64,000 nucleotides of DNA from assembly GCF_937468385.1 (NCBI RefSeq), contig NZ_CALBWS010000030.1:1-64000 (forward strand). Direction: 5' to 3'. Every line of letters begins with the position of its first letter. Within the stretch, counting starts at the first letter, position 1. This DNA is from Neobacillus rhizosphaerae (GTDB taxonomy: Bacteria; Bacillota; Bacilli; Bacillales; Cytobacillaceae). The notes under the pieces are model-generated. The model worked only from the letters and a program-made list of their open reading frames with translations. It did no database searches and was not told where the DNA came from. The translations under genes were made by a program, and so were the position numbers. This document shows, piece after piece, positions 32,216 to 42,600 of the stretch.

Positions 32216-34297
32216 TTATTCACCTTTATTTTTTTTGATGATTTCTTCAGAAATGGACTTTGGTACTTCTTCATAGTGATCAAAGTGCATAGAGAAAACT
32301 CCACGGCCTTGAGTACTTGAACGAAGTGAAGTTGCATAACCAAACATTTCTGAAAGTGGAACCATTGAACGAACTACTTGTGCGTTACCGCGTGCATCCA
32401 TACCTTCAACACGGCCACGACGAGAAGTAATTTGTCCCATGATGTCTCCTAAATATTCTTCAGGAATCGTAACCTCAACTCTCATCATCGGTTCTAAGAT
32501 AACCGGGCTACACTTGGATGCAGCATTTTTAAGTGCCATCGATGCAGCAATCTTAAACGCCATTTCCGAGGAGTCGACATCATGGTAAGAACCATCAAAC
32601 AATCTTGCTTTAATATCAACTAGTGGATAACCAGCAAGAACACCACGATCTAATGAATCTTCAAGACCAGCTTGAACGGCAGGGATGTATTCACGAGGAA
32701 CAACACCACCAACAATACCATTAACAAACTCGAAGCCTTTTCCTTCGTCATTAGGTGAGAATTCAATCCAAACGTGTCCGTATTGTCCACGACCACCTGA
32801 TTGACGGGCGAATTTACCTTCCACTTGTGCAGAAGAACGGAAAGTTTCACGGTAGGCAACCTGTGGCGCACCTACGTTAGCTTCTACCTTAAACTCACGA
32901 CGCATACGGTCAACGAGGATATCAAGGTGAAGCTCACCCATACCGGCAATGATAACCTGTCCAGTTTCCTGGTCAGTATGTGCACGGAATGTCGGATCTT
33001 CTTCTTGAAGTTTTTGCAGAGCCGTAGTCATTTTGTCTTGGTCTGCTTTTGATTTTGGTTCAACTGAAAGTTGGATTACTGGCTCAGGGAATTGCATTGA
33101 TTCAAGAATAACAAGATTCTTGTCATCACAAAGGGTATCACCAGTAGTTGTATCTTTCAAACCTACAGCTGCAGCAATATCACCAGCAAAAACCTTTGAG
33201 ATTTCTTTACGGCTGTTTGCATGCATTTGCAGGATACGTCCAACACGTTCGCGCTTTCCTTTAGTTGAGTTCTGTACATATGATCCAGACTCTAAAGTAC
33301 CAGAATAAACGCGGAAGAACGTTAATTTACCAACATAAGGGTCAGTCATAACTTTAAATGCTAGAGCAGCGAATGGCTCTTCATCACTTGAGTGTTTTTC
33401 AACAATCTCATCTTCTGAATCCGGCACATGTCCTTTAATTGCAGGTACATCTAATGGAGATGGAAGATAGTCGATGACAGCATCTAACATTAACTGAACA
33501 CCTTTGTTTTTGAATGCTGATCCACAGATTACTGGGTAGAATTCAACATTAACGGTACCTTTACGAATCGCAGATTTAAGCTCTTCTTTAGTGATTTCTT
33601 CCCCACCAAGGTATTTCTCCATTAATTCTTCATCAAGTTCTGCTACCGCTTCAACTAATTTTTCACGGTATTCTTCAGCTTGTGCTTTATACTCTTCAGG
33701 AATCTCACGAACCTCAATATCAGTACCTAAGTCATTGCTGTAGAATACAGCATTCATTTCCACAAGATCAATGATGGCTGAGAACTGATCTTCAGCACCG
33801 ATTGGTAACTGAATTGGATGTGCGTTTGCTTGAAGACGGTCATGGAGTGTTCCTACAGAATATAAGAAGTCAGCTCCGATTTTGTCCATCTTGTTTACGA
33901 ATACTACACGTGGTACACCGTATGTTGTTGCTTGACGCCAAACTGTTTCAGTTTGCGGTTCAACACCAGACTGTGCATCAAGTACAGCTACCGCACCATC
34001 AAGGACACGTAGGGAACGTTCAACTTCAACTGTGAAGTCTACGTGTCCTGGTGTGTCAATAATGTTTACACGATGGCCATGCCATTCTGCTGTTGTTGCT
34101 GCGGAAGTGATGGTAATTCCGCGTTCTTGTTCCTGCTCCATCCAGTCCATCTGAGAAGCGCCTTCATGTGTTTCACCGATTTTATGAATTTTACCAGTGT
34201 AGTAAAGGACACGCTCAGTGGTCGTCGTTTTACCGGCATCGATGTGTGCCATGATGCCGATATTACGAGTGTTTTTTAAGGAGAACTCTCTTGCCAT
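32216..34297 (-). CDS. fusA: elongation factor G
   Basis: 693 residues. G1 AHIDAGKT, RGITI switch, DTPGHVDF and NKMD are intact, with domains II-V to the end. Drives tRNA-mRNA translocation and, with RRF, recycling. 50 bases after rpsG in the str operon. Confidence 0.99.
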   Translation of the reverse strand: MAREFSLKNTRNIGIMAHIDAGKTTTTERVLYYTGKIHKIGETHEGASQMDWMEQEQERGITITSAATTAEWHGHRVNIIDTPGHVDFTVEVERSLRVLDGAVAVLDAQSGVEPQTETVWRQATTYGVPRVVFVNKMDKIGADFLYSVGTLHDRLQANAHPIQLPIGAEDQFSAIIDLVEMNAVFYSNDLGTDIEVREIPEEYKAQAEEYREKLVEAVAELDEELMEKYLGGEEITKEELKSAIRKGTVNVEFYPVICGSAFKNKGVQLMLDAVIDYLPSPLDVPAIKGHVPDSEDEIVEKHSSDEEPFAALAFKVMTDPYVGKLTFFRVYSGTLESGSYVQNSTKGKRERVGRILQMHANSRKEISKVFAGDIAAAVGLKDTTTGDTLCDDKNLVILESMQFPEPVIQLSVEPKSKADQDKMTTALQKLQEEDPTFRAHTDQETGQVIIAGMGELHLDILVDRMRREFKVEANVGAPQVAYRETFRSSAQVEGKFARQSGGRGQYGHVWIEFSPNDEGKGFEFVNGIVGGVVPREYIPAVQAGLEDSLDRGVLAGYPLVDIKARLFDGSYHDVDSSEMAFKIAASMALKNAASKCSPVILEPMMRVEVTIPEEYLGDIMGQITSRRGRVEGMDARGNAQVVRSMVPLSEMFGYATSLRSSTQGRGVFSMHFDHYEEVPKSISEEIIKKNKGE

Positions 34298-34347
34298 TGG
34301 GTCTTTCTCCTTCCTAGTATGAAAGTGTTTTTATATTGAAGGTTAGA

Positions 34348-34818
34348 TTACCAACGATAGTGAGCAAACGCTTTGTTTGCTTCTGCCATTTTGTGTGTAT
34401 CTTCACGTTTCTTAACTGCTGCACCAGTGTTGTTAGCTGCATCCATGATTTCGTTAGCTAAACGCTCTTCCATCGTCTTTTCTCCACGGTTACGTGAATA
34501 ATTCACTAACCAACGAAGACCAAGAGTTGTACGACGATCAGGGCGCACCTCAACTGGAACTTGGTAGTTAGCACCACCTACACGACGAGCTCTAACTTCA
34601 AGTACAGGCATAATGTTTTTAAGCGCTGCATCGAAAACTTCCATTGGCTCTTTACCAGAACGTTCGCGAATCGTATCAAACGCTGAATAAAGAATTGCCT
34701 GTGATTTACCTCTTTTACCGTCAACCATCATTTTGTTGATTAGACGAGTAACTAGTTTTGAATTATATAGTGGATCTGGTAATACGTCTCTTTTTGCTAC
34801 AGGACCTTTACGTGGCAT
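34348..34818 (-). CDS. rpsG: 30S ribosomal protein S7
   Basis: 156 residues from the ATG at 34818 (MPRKGPVAKRDVLPDP), with GGAGGA upstream; the in-frame start at 34836 is too long for the family. Contains LINKMMVDGKRGKSQ and RRVGGANYQVPVEVRP. Nucleates 30S head assembly. Confidence 0.98.
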   Translation of the reverse strand: MPRKGPVAKRDVLPDPLYNSKLVTRLINKMMVDGKRGKSQAILYSAFDTIRERSGKEPMEVFDAALKNIMPVLEVRARRVGGANYQVPVEVRPDRRTTLGLRWLVNYSRNRGEKTMEERLANEIMDAANNTGAAVKKREDTHKMAEANKAFAHYRW

Positions 34819-34857
34819 GTATTTTCCTCCTTTCAAAGAAGCTTCTATTTAATGTGA

Positions 34858-35280
34858 TTATTTTTTTGCTGCTTTCGGTCTCTTCGTACCGTATTTAGAA
34901 CGACTTTGCATACGGTTGTTTACACCAGCAGTATCAAGCGCTCCACGTACGATATGATAACGTACTCCTGGTAAGTCTTTTACACGTCCTCCACGAATAA
35001 GAACAACACTGTGCTCTTGAAGGTTGTGGCCAATACCAGGAATGTATGCAGTCACCTCAATACCGTTTGTCAAACGTACACGAGCATATTTACGTAACGC
35101 TGAGTTCGGTTTCTTCGGAGTCATTGTACCAACACGAGTACATACTCCGCGTTTTTGTGGTGAAGATACATTTGTTTGTGATTTCTTAAAGCTGTTGTAA
35201 CCTTTATTTAGCGCAGGAGATTTTGACTTCTCTGCCACTGATTGACGAGGTTTGCGCACTAATTGGTTTATAGTAGGCAT
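34858..35280 (-). CDS. rpsL: 30S ribosomal protein S12
   Basis: 140 residues from the ATG at 35280 (MPTINQLVRKPRQS); a longer form to 35319 has no family support. The decoding-centre loop TPKKPNSALRK and the second loop GGRVKDLPGVRY carry the usual lysines, so no streptomycin-resistance change is seen. Preceded by a GCAAAAAC/GTTTTTGC hairpin after rplGB. Confidence 0.98.
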   Translation of the reverse strand: MPTINQLVRKPRQSVAEKSKSPALNKGYNSFKKSQTNVSSPQKRGVCTRVGTMTPKKPNSALRKYARVRLTNGIEVTAYIPGIGHNLQEHSVVLIRGGRVKDLPGVRYHIVRGALDTAGVNNRMQSRSKYGTKRPKAAKK

Positions 35281-35384
35281 TATTTGTTTCCTCCCTTCAT
35301 TATTTGTAAGTCCACACATCCAGGTGGTTCATTTTTTTGCAAAAACAAAGTTTTTGCAGACTACTCTATCTACAAAAACAGTTT

Positions 35385-35633
35385 TTAACGGATAATTGCA
35401 ACAGTAGCGGCACCAACTTCAATCCCACATGCTTTCCCAAGTTTTTTCATCGAGTCAACATATCGGATCGGAACATCTGATTCAGAAGCCACGTTAACAA
35501 GCTTTGCTGTCACCTTCGGTTCAGCATCGGTTGCAACGATCAACTCTTTCACTTGCCCTTCATTAAGTGCTTTTACTGTTTGTTTTGTTCCTATAACGAT
35601 TCGTTGTGCCTGCAATACTTTTTCATAAGACAT
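35385..35633 (-). CDS. rplGB: L7Ae-family RNA-binding protein (YbxF, RplGB)
   Basis: 82 residues. L7Ae/L30e fold with NEGQVKELIVATDAEP and KLGKACGIEVGAATVAII, typical kink-turn binding proteins. In B. subtilis YbxF binds K-turn RNA and associates with ribosomes; its exact role is unsettled. First gene of the str operon, downstream of a strong promoter. Confidence 0.94.
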   Translation of the reverse strand: MSYEKVLQAQRIVIGTKQTVKALNEGQVKELIVATDAEPKVTAKLVNVASESDVPIRYVDSMKKLGKACGIEVGAATVAIIR

Positions 35634-35678
35634 AAATCATATCCTCCAAAGTATCAGGTGAATAGGAGCACCTTTGAT

Positions 35679-35707
35679 ATAATATCATTTTCACAAATAG
35701 ATGTCAA
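35679..35707 (-). promoter_or_regulatory. sigma-A promoter of the str operon
   Basis: Minus strand: TTGACA (35702-35707), 17 bases, TATTAT (35679-35684). An AAAGGTG ... CACCT hairpin follows before the ribosome-binding site. Confidence 0.9.
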
Positions 35708-35756
35708 CAAATGATTTACTTTTTTATACAAGCGAATCACCTTGATTATTATTTCT

Positions 35757-35800
35757 TTAAAATGCGGTACCTGCTTTAAAAGCACGTACCGCACATTTTT
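35757..35800 (-). terminator. terminator after rpoC
   Basis: ATGTGCGGTAC.TGC and GCA.GTACCGCAT form a long stem around TTTTAA; minus-strand flank is TTTTAAAG. It separates rpoBC from the str operon. Confidence 0.85.
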
Positions 35801-35805
35801 TCTAA

Positions 35806-38800
35806 TTAATCAACTGCTACTGTTTCTTCAGAAGTTGTATCGCGAAGGACCGGTTCTGCCTTACGGTAGCGCGGCATACCAGTTCCAGCAGGAACAAGTT
35901 TTCCGATGATAACATTTTCTTTCAAGCCAAGCAATTCATCAGTTTTACCTTTAATAGCGGCATCAGTAAGAACTCTTGTGGTTTCTTGGAATGATGCGGC
36001 TGACAAGAATGAGTCGGTTTCAAGTGATGCTTTAGTGATTCCAAGTAAGACTGGTCGTCCAGTAGCTGGAAGTTTGTCGCTAAGTAACGCTTTTTCATTC
36101 GCATCCCTAAACTGATGGATATCAAGAAGGGTTCCAGGAAGAACATCCGTTTCACCAGCATCGCTTACACGAACCTTGCGCAGCATTTGACGAACCATTA
36201 CTTCGACGTGCTTATCGCCAATTTCAACCCCTTGCATGCGGTAAACTTTTTGCACTTCACGCAATAGGTACTCTTGAACAGAAGTAACGTCTTTCACTTT
36301 GATTAACTCTTTCGGATCAATCGAACCTTCAGTTAATTCTTGACCACGTTCAATCGGGTCATTAATTGCTACTTTCAAACGTGCTGTGTATGGGGCATTA
36401 TAAGTACGTGATTCAACTTCGCCTTGAACTACGATTTCATGCTGACGATCACGACCTTCATTTATCCCAACGACAACACCGTCAATTTCTGAAATAACCG
36501 CTTGACCTTTCGGATTACGAGCCTCAAAAATCTCTTGAATACGAGGTAAACCCTGGGTAATATCGTCTCCGGCAACACCGCCTGTATGGAACGTACGCAT
36601 CGTTAACTGTGTTCCTGGCTCACCGATGGATTGTGCAGCGATAATACCAACTGCTTCCCCAACTTCAACTTCTTGGCCAGTTGCCAAGTTGCGGCCATAA
36701 CACTTCTTACATACTCCATGACGGGTATTACATGTAAACGCTGAACGGATTTTTACTTCTTCCACACCTGCACCGACAATGATTTCTGCTAAGTCCTCGG
36801 TGATTAAACCATTTTCAGGAACAAGTACTTCCTTAGTTTCAGGATGCTTGATTGCATTTCGAGCGTAACGTCCGATTAGTCGTTCGTCCAATCCTTCGAT
36901 GATCTCAGTACCGTCTTTTAATGCACGGATTAAGAAACCACGGTCCGTTCCGCAATCATCTTCGCGAACAATAACATCCTGGGCAACGTCGACAAGACGA
37001 CGTGTTAAATAACCAGAGTCAGCCGTTTTAAGGGCTGTATCAGCAAGACCTTTACGAGCGCCGTGAGTGGAGATAAAGTATTCTAATACCGTTAATCCTT
37101 CACGGAAACTTGATTTGATTGGCAACTCAATGATACGTCCAGCTGGGTTGGCCATCAGACCACGCATACCAGCAAGCTGGGTAAAGTTAGATGCGTTACC
37201 ACGGGCACCGGAATCACTCATCATGAAGATTGGATTCGTTTTATTCAAGGACTTCATCAACTTCCCTTGAATGACATCCTTGGCCGCACTCCAGATGGCG
37301 ATGACGCGATCGTAACGTTCATCTTCTGTAATCAAACCACGTCTGAATTGTTTCATCACATTATCAACTTTTCCCTGTGCATCATGGAGAATTTGCTGTT
37401 TCTCAGCAAGTACAACAATATCTGCAACACCAACGGTAATTCCCGCTTTTGTCGAATGCTTAAATCCTAAGTCCTTCATACGGTCAAGCATTTTTGACGT
37501 TTCGGTAATTTTGAAACGTTTAAATACTTCCGAAATGATATTTCCAAGAATTTTCTTTTTAAAGGGTTCAACTATTGGCATATTGCTAATTTTCGCCTTG
37601 ATGTCTTCACCTTTTTCAACAAAATACTTTTCAGGTGTTTTGACTTCTAAATTGTTCCTAGTTGGTTCATTGATATACGGGAATGACTTCGGCAGAATCT
37701 CATTAAAAATAAGTTTTCCAACAGTTGTAATTAATAACTTACTGTTTTGTTCTTCTGTAAAAGTTTCATTTCCCAATGAGCCAGCATGGACTGCAACACG
37801 AGTATGGTAGTGAGCAAAGCCGTTTTGATAAGCAAGAATCGCTTCGCTTGTATCTTTAAATACCATACCTTCCCCGATTGCACCTTCTCTTTCCAATGTT
37901 AGGTAATAGTTCCCTAATACCATATCCTGAGAAGGAGTAACAACTGGTTTTCCATCTTTAGGGTTCAAGATATTTTGTGCTGCTAGCATTAATAATCGTG
38001 CTTCTGCTTGTGCTTCTGATGAAAGCGGCACGTGCACAGCCATTTGGTCACCATCAAAGTCCGCGTTGTATGCTGTACACACAAGCGGGTGCAGACGGAT
38101 TGCCCGTCCTTCAACAAGTGTTGGTTCAAAGGCTTGAATCCCTAGTCTATGCAATGTAGGGGCACGGTTTAGTAAGACTGGATGTTCTCTGATAACGTCT
38201 TCAAGTACATCCCATACATCAGGAGATACTCTTTCGATTTTACGTTTTGCTGATTTAATATTATGGGCTAAACCTTTTTCAACAAGTTCCTTCATTACAA
38301 ATGGCTTGAATAGTTCAAGTGCCATTTCTTTTGGAAGACCACATTGATACATTTTTAAGTTAGGACCTACAACAATAACGGAACGTCCTGAATAGTCAAC
38401 ACGTTTTCCTAGTAGGTTTTGACGGAAACGTCCTTGCTTTCCTTTTAACATATGGGAAAGTGATTTTAATGGACGATTACCAGGTCCTGTGACTGGACGG
38501 CCACGGCGGCCGTTATCAATTAAAGCATCCACAGCTTCTTGAAGCATCCGCTTTTCGTTTTGAACGATAATACTCGGTGCACCAAGATCTAATAAACGCT
38601 TTAAGCGATTATTTCGGTTAATGACACGACGATAAAGATCATTTAAGTCAGAGGTAGCAAATCTTCCCCCATCCAATTGAACCATTGGACGAAGCTCTGG
38701 TGGAATGACCGGAAGAACATCAAGAATCATCCAAGAAGGTTCATTTCCAGAACCACGGAAGGCTTCTAACACTTCAAGGCGTTTAATGGCACGTGTACGC

Positions 38801-39405
38801 CTTTGACCTTGAGCCGTTTTTAGCTCTTCTTTTAAGATCTCTACTTCTTTGTTTAAATCAATATCAGAAAGAAGCTTTTTGATTGCTTCAGCGCCCATTG
38901 CAGCTTGGAATTTGTTTCCGTACTTGTCACGATATGCGCGATATTCTTTTTCAGATAAAAGCTGTTTCTTATCAAGGGCGGTATCACCGGATTCTGTCAC
39001 TACATATGAAGCAAAGTAGATGACTTCCTCCAAAGCCCGGGGTGACATATCTAAAACAAGTCCCATTCGGCTAGGAATTCCTTTGAAATACCAAATATGT
39101 GATACAGGTGCAGCAAGTTCAATATGACCCATTCGTTCACGACGAACCTTTGCACGGGTTACTTCTACTCCACATCGGTCACAAACGACGCCTTTATAGC
39201 GGACACGTTTGTATTTTCCACAGTGGCATTCCCAGTCCTTTGTTGGTCCGAATATTCTTTCACAGAATAAACCGTCCTTTTCAGGCTTTAAAGTACGATA
39301 GTTAATGGTTTCTGGCTTTTTCACTTCTCCGAAGGACCATGAACGGATTTTATCCGGTGAAGCAAGACCAATTTTCATATACTCAAAATTATTAACGTCT
39401 AGCAA
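35806..39405 (-). CDS. rpoC: DNA-directed RNA polymerase subunit beta'
   Basis: 1199 residues, matching B. subtilis over its length. N-terminal zinc site Cys60, Cys62, Cys75, Cys78; catalytic loop NADFDGDQMAVHVP; second zinc site in CGTDRG ... CNTRHGVCKKCYG. Forms the active centre with beta. The gap to rpoB (272 bases) is long because of an R3 repeat. Confidence 0.99.
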   Translation of the reverse strand: MLDVNNFEYMKIGLASPDKIRSWSFGEVKKPETINYRTLKPEKDGLFCERIFGPTKDWECHCGKYKRVRYKGVVCDRCGVEVTRAKVRRERMGHIELAAPVSHIWYFKGIPSRMGLVLDMSPRALEEVIYFASYVVTESGDTALDKKQLLSEKEYRAYRDKYGNKFQAAMGAEAIKKLLSDIDLNKEVEILKEELKTAQGQRRTRAIKRLEVLEAFRGSGNEPSWMILDVLPVIPPELRPMVQLDGGRFATSDLNDLYRRVINRNNRLKRLLDLGAPSIIVQNEKRMLQEAVDALIDNGRRGRPVTGPGNRPLKSLSHMLKGKQGRFRQNLLGKRVDYSGRSVIVVGPNLKMYQCGLPKEMALELFKPFVMKELVEKGLAHNIKSAKRKIERVSPDVWDVLEDVIREHPVLLNRAPTLHRLGIQAFEPTLVEGRAIRLHPLVCTAYNADFDGDQMAVHVPLSSEAQAEARLLMLAAQNILNPKDGKPVVTPSQDMVLGNYYLTLEREGAIGEGMVFKDTSEAILAYQNGFAHYHTRVAVHAGSLGNETFTEEQNSKLLITTVGKLIFNEILPKSFPYINEPTRNNLEVKTPEKYFVEKGEDIKAKISNMPIVEPFKKKILGNIISEVFKRFKITETSKMLDRMKDLGFKHSTKAGITVGVADIVVLAEKQQILHDAQGKVDNVMKQFRRGLITEDERYDRVIAIWSAAKDVIQGKLMKSLNKTNPIFMMSDSGARGNASNFTQLAGMRGLMANPAGRIIELPIKSSFREGLTVLEYFISTHGARKGLADTALKTADSGYLTRRLVDVAQDVIVREDDCGTDRGFLIRALKDGTEIIEGLDERLIGRYARNAIKHPETKEVLVPENGLITEDLAEIIVGAGVEEVKIRSAFTCNTRHGVCKKCYGRNLATGQEVEVGEAVGIIAAQSIGEPGTQLTMRTFHTGGVAGDDITQGLPRIQEIFEARNPKGQAVISEIDGVVVGINEGRDRQHEIVVQGEVESRTYNAPYTARLKVAINDPIERGQELTEGSIDPKELIKVKDVTSVQEYLLREVQKVYRMQGVEIGDKHVEVMVRQMLRKVRVSDAGETDVLPGTLLDIHQFRDANEKALLSDKLPATGRPVLLGITKASLETDSFLSAASFQETTRVLTDAAIKGKTDELLGLKENVIIGKLVPAGTGMPRYRKAEPVLRDTTSEETVAVD

Positions 39406-39520
39406 GGGGCCTACCTCCCTTTTTATCTCAGGTTTTACCCTTAATGCGTAAAAAACGTAAACGGCTTAAACGCCGCCAACAATTATTAGAAACTCAACTA
39501 TATTCAAAGTGCTAATCTAA

Positions 39521-39637
39521 CTTAATAAAGGCGGTGTGAGCAAAGCTGAACTTTACTTAATTCATCGTATAAAATGTATTTTTTCACTCAGATTAGGTAA
39601 ACAGAGTCATTTTTGCGGAGCTCCGCCCCTTTACCAC
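39521..39637 (+). repeat. R3 repeat, copy 3, in the rpoB-rpoC spacer
   Basis: TTAATAAAGGCGGTGTGAGC at the left, AAAATGTATTTTTTCACTC in the middle, and AGTCATTTTTGCGG then AGCTCCGCCCC at the right. Best conserved with copy 1 at 10222. GCGGAGCTCCGC is a perfect 12-bp palindrome. Confidence 0.75.
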
Positions 39638-39645
39638 TAAAACCT

Positions 39646-39665
39646 AAGCGCACATTCGTGCGCTT
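39646..39665 (-). promoter_or_regulatory. hairpin just after rpoB
   Basis: AAGCGCAC and GTGCGCTT form an 8-bp stem around four bases, with AGGTTTTAG following on the minus strand. It could act as a weak terminator or a processing/stability element between rpoB and rpoC. Confidence 0.55.
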
Positions 39666-39677
39666 AAGCATGATTCA

Positions 39678-42600
39678 TTACTCTTTGGAACCTACTTTTT
39701 CTGATTCTAAACTTTGTGCCTCAGGAACGATGTTTAATGTATCTACTTGTTGCAAGTCATCGTCATCTTCCATATCACGCATTTCAATTTCTTGTTCGTC
39801 ACCGGAAAGAATTTTTACATCCATACCAAGACTTTGAAGCTCTTTTATTAATACCTTGAATGACTCAGGAACTCCTGGCTCTGGTACATTTTCACCTTTG
39901 ACAATCGCTTCGTATGTTTTCACACGACCAACAACGTCATCTGATTTAACTGTAAGGATTTCTTGAAGCGTATATGCTGCACCGTATGCTTCAAGTGCCC
40001 AAACTTCCATCTCACCGAAGCGCTGACCACCAAATTGGGCTTTACCACCAAGTGGTTGCTGCGTAACAAGTGAGTAAGGTCCAGTTGAACGGGCATGTAA
40101 TTTATCATCAACCATGTGCGCCAGTTTAATCATATACATAACACCGACAGAAACACGGTTATCAAATGGTTCCCCTGAGCGACCATCATAGAGGACGGTT
40201 TTCGCATCACGAGCCATACCTGCCTCTTCAATAGTTCCCCACACATCGTCCTCAGTGGCACCGTCAAATACCGGTGATGCCACGTGAATGCCGAGAGCTC
40301 TGGCAGCCATTCCAAGATGGAGTTCAAGTACCTGTCCGATGTTCATACGAGATGGTACCCCTAAAGGATTTAACATGATATCAACCGGTGTGCCATCTGG
40401 TAAATAAGGCATATCTTCTTCTGGTAAAATTCTCGAGATAACCCCTTTATTACCGTGTCGACCCGCCATTTTATCCCCTTGATGGATTTTCCGCTTCTGA
40501 ACGATATAAACACGGACAAGCTGGTTTACACCTGGAGGAAGTTCATCACCATCTTCACGGTTAAACACTTTAACGTCATGAACAATTCCGCCGCCGCCGT
40601 GTGGAACACGAAGTGATGTGTCACGGACTTCGCGGGCTTTTTCACCAAATATCGCATGTAAGAGACGTTCTTCTGCCGTTAATTCAGTTACACCTTTAGG
40701 CGTTACTTTACCAACTAGAAGGTCACCGTCTTTCACTTCTGCTCCAGTTCGGATAATTCCACGCTCATCCAAATTACGAAGCGCATCTTCGCCAACATTT
40801 GGAATGTCACGAGTGATTTCCTCTGGTCCAAGTTTCGTATCACGAGACTCAGATTCGTATTCTTCAATATGAATAGAAGTGTAGACATCATCTTTTACTA
40901 GACGTTCACTCATAATGATGGCATCTTCATAGTTATAGCCATCCCATGTCATAAAGGCAACGAGGACATTTCGTCCCAGTGCTAACTCACCTAGCTCCAT
41001 TGACGGGCCATCAGCAAGAATTTCACCTTTTGTAACACGGTTACCAACAGCAACAATTGGGCGTTGGTTATAGCAAGTTCCTTGGTTGGAACGAATAAAT
41101 TTTAATAGACGATATTTATCGAGATTACCTTTTACCTCTTGACCGTCCACTTCTTTAATTTGGCGGACCCATACCTCACGGGCTTCAACATGTTCAACAA
41201 TACCTTCATGCTTACATATAACAGCTGCTCCGGAGTCTTTACCAGAAACATATTCCATACCTGTACCAACTCGTGGTGCTTCCGGTTGCATAAGTGGTAC
41301 AGCTTGACGCTGCATGTTTGCCCCCATCAATGCACGGTTCGAGTCATCATTTTCAAGGAATGGGATACAGGCTGTTGCAGCTGAAACTACCTGTTTCGGT
41401 GATACATCCATATAATCAACACGTTCACGTTTTACAGTTGTGTTTTCACCACGGAAACGAGCCACTACTTCTTCATCTAGGAATGAACCATCATCACCAA
41501 GACGAGAATTCGCTTGTGCCACCACATAATTATCTTCTTCATCCGCTGTTAAGTAATCGATACGGCTTGTTACCTTTCCAGTATCCGGATTAACACGTCG
41601 GTACGGTGTTTCAATAAAACCGAAACGATTTACCTTCGCGTAAGATGATAAGGAGTTGATAAGACCAATGTTCGGACCCTCAGGTGTTTCAATCGGGCAC
41701 ATACGGCCATAGTGGGAGTAATGGACGTCACGAACTTCCATCCCTGCTCGCTCACGTGTTAATCCACCTGGTCCTAATGCAGACAGACGACGTTTGTGTG
41801 TTAATTCTGCAAGTGGGTTGGTTTGATCCATGAATTGCGATAACTGTGAGCTTCCAAAAAACTCTTTGATTGACGCAATGACTGGTCGAATATTAATCAA
41901 CTGCTGCGGTGTAATCGTTGCTGTATCTTGAATCGACATTCTTTCACGAACAACACGTTCCATCCGAGATAATCCGATGCGGAACTGATTTTGTAAAAGT
42001 TCACCAACAGAACGAAGACGTCTGTTTCCTAAATGGTCGATGTCATCTGTATCGCCTACTCCATGTAATAAATTGAAGAAGTAGCTAATTGATGCAATGA
42101 TATCAGCCGGGGTGATATTTTTAATTGGTTCCGCCACATAAGCGTTACCCAATACATTAATTACTTTTTCATTTTCATCACCAGGAGCATAAATCTTAAT
42201 ACCCTGAAGAATAATTTCATCTGCCACTACGCCACCAAAAGGATTAAAGCCTTTGAAATTAACATTCTTTTCAAGAGCTGGTATAATTCTGTCAAGATTT
42301 CTTCTATCGAGAACAGTTCCTTTTTCAGCAATAATTTCACCTGTTTCAGGATCAGCAAGCGACTCTGCTAAACGTTGATTGAATAAGCGATTTTTAATAT
42401 GAAGCTTTTTATTAATTTTATAACGGCCTACATTAGCAAGATCATATCGCTTAGGATCAAAGAAACGAGAAACTAATAAACTTTTTGCATTATCAACGGT
42501 TGGCGGTTCACCTGGGCGAAGACGCTCATATATTTCTAGAAGCGCTTTGTCAACACCTTCCGTATTGTCCTTCTCAAGAGTATTACGAATATACTCGTTA

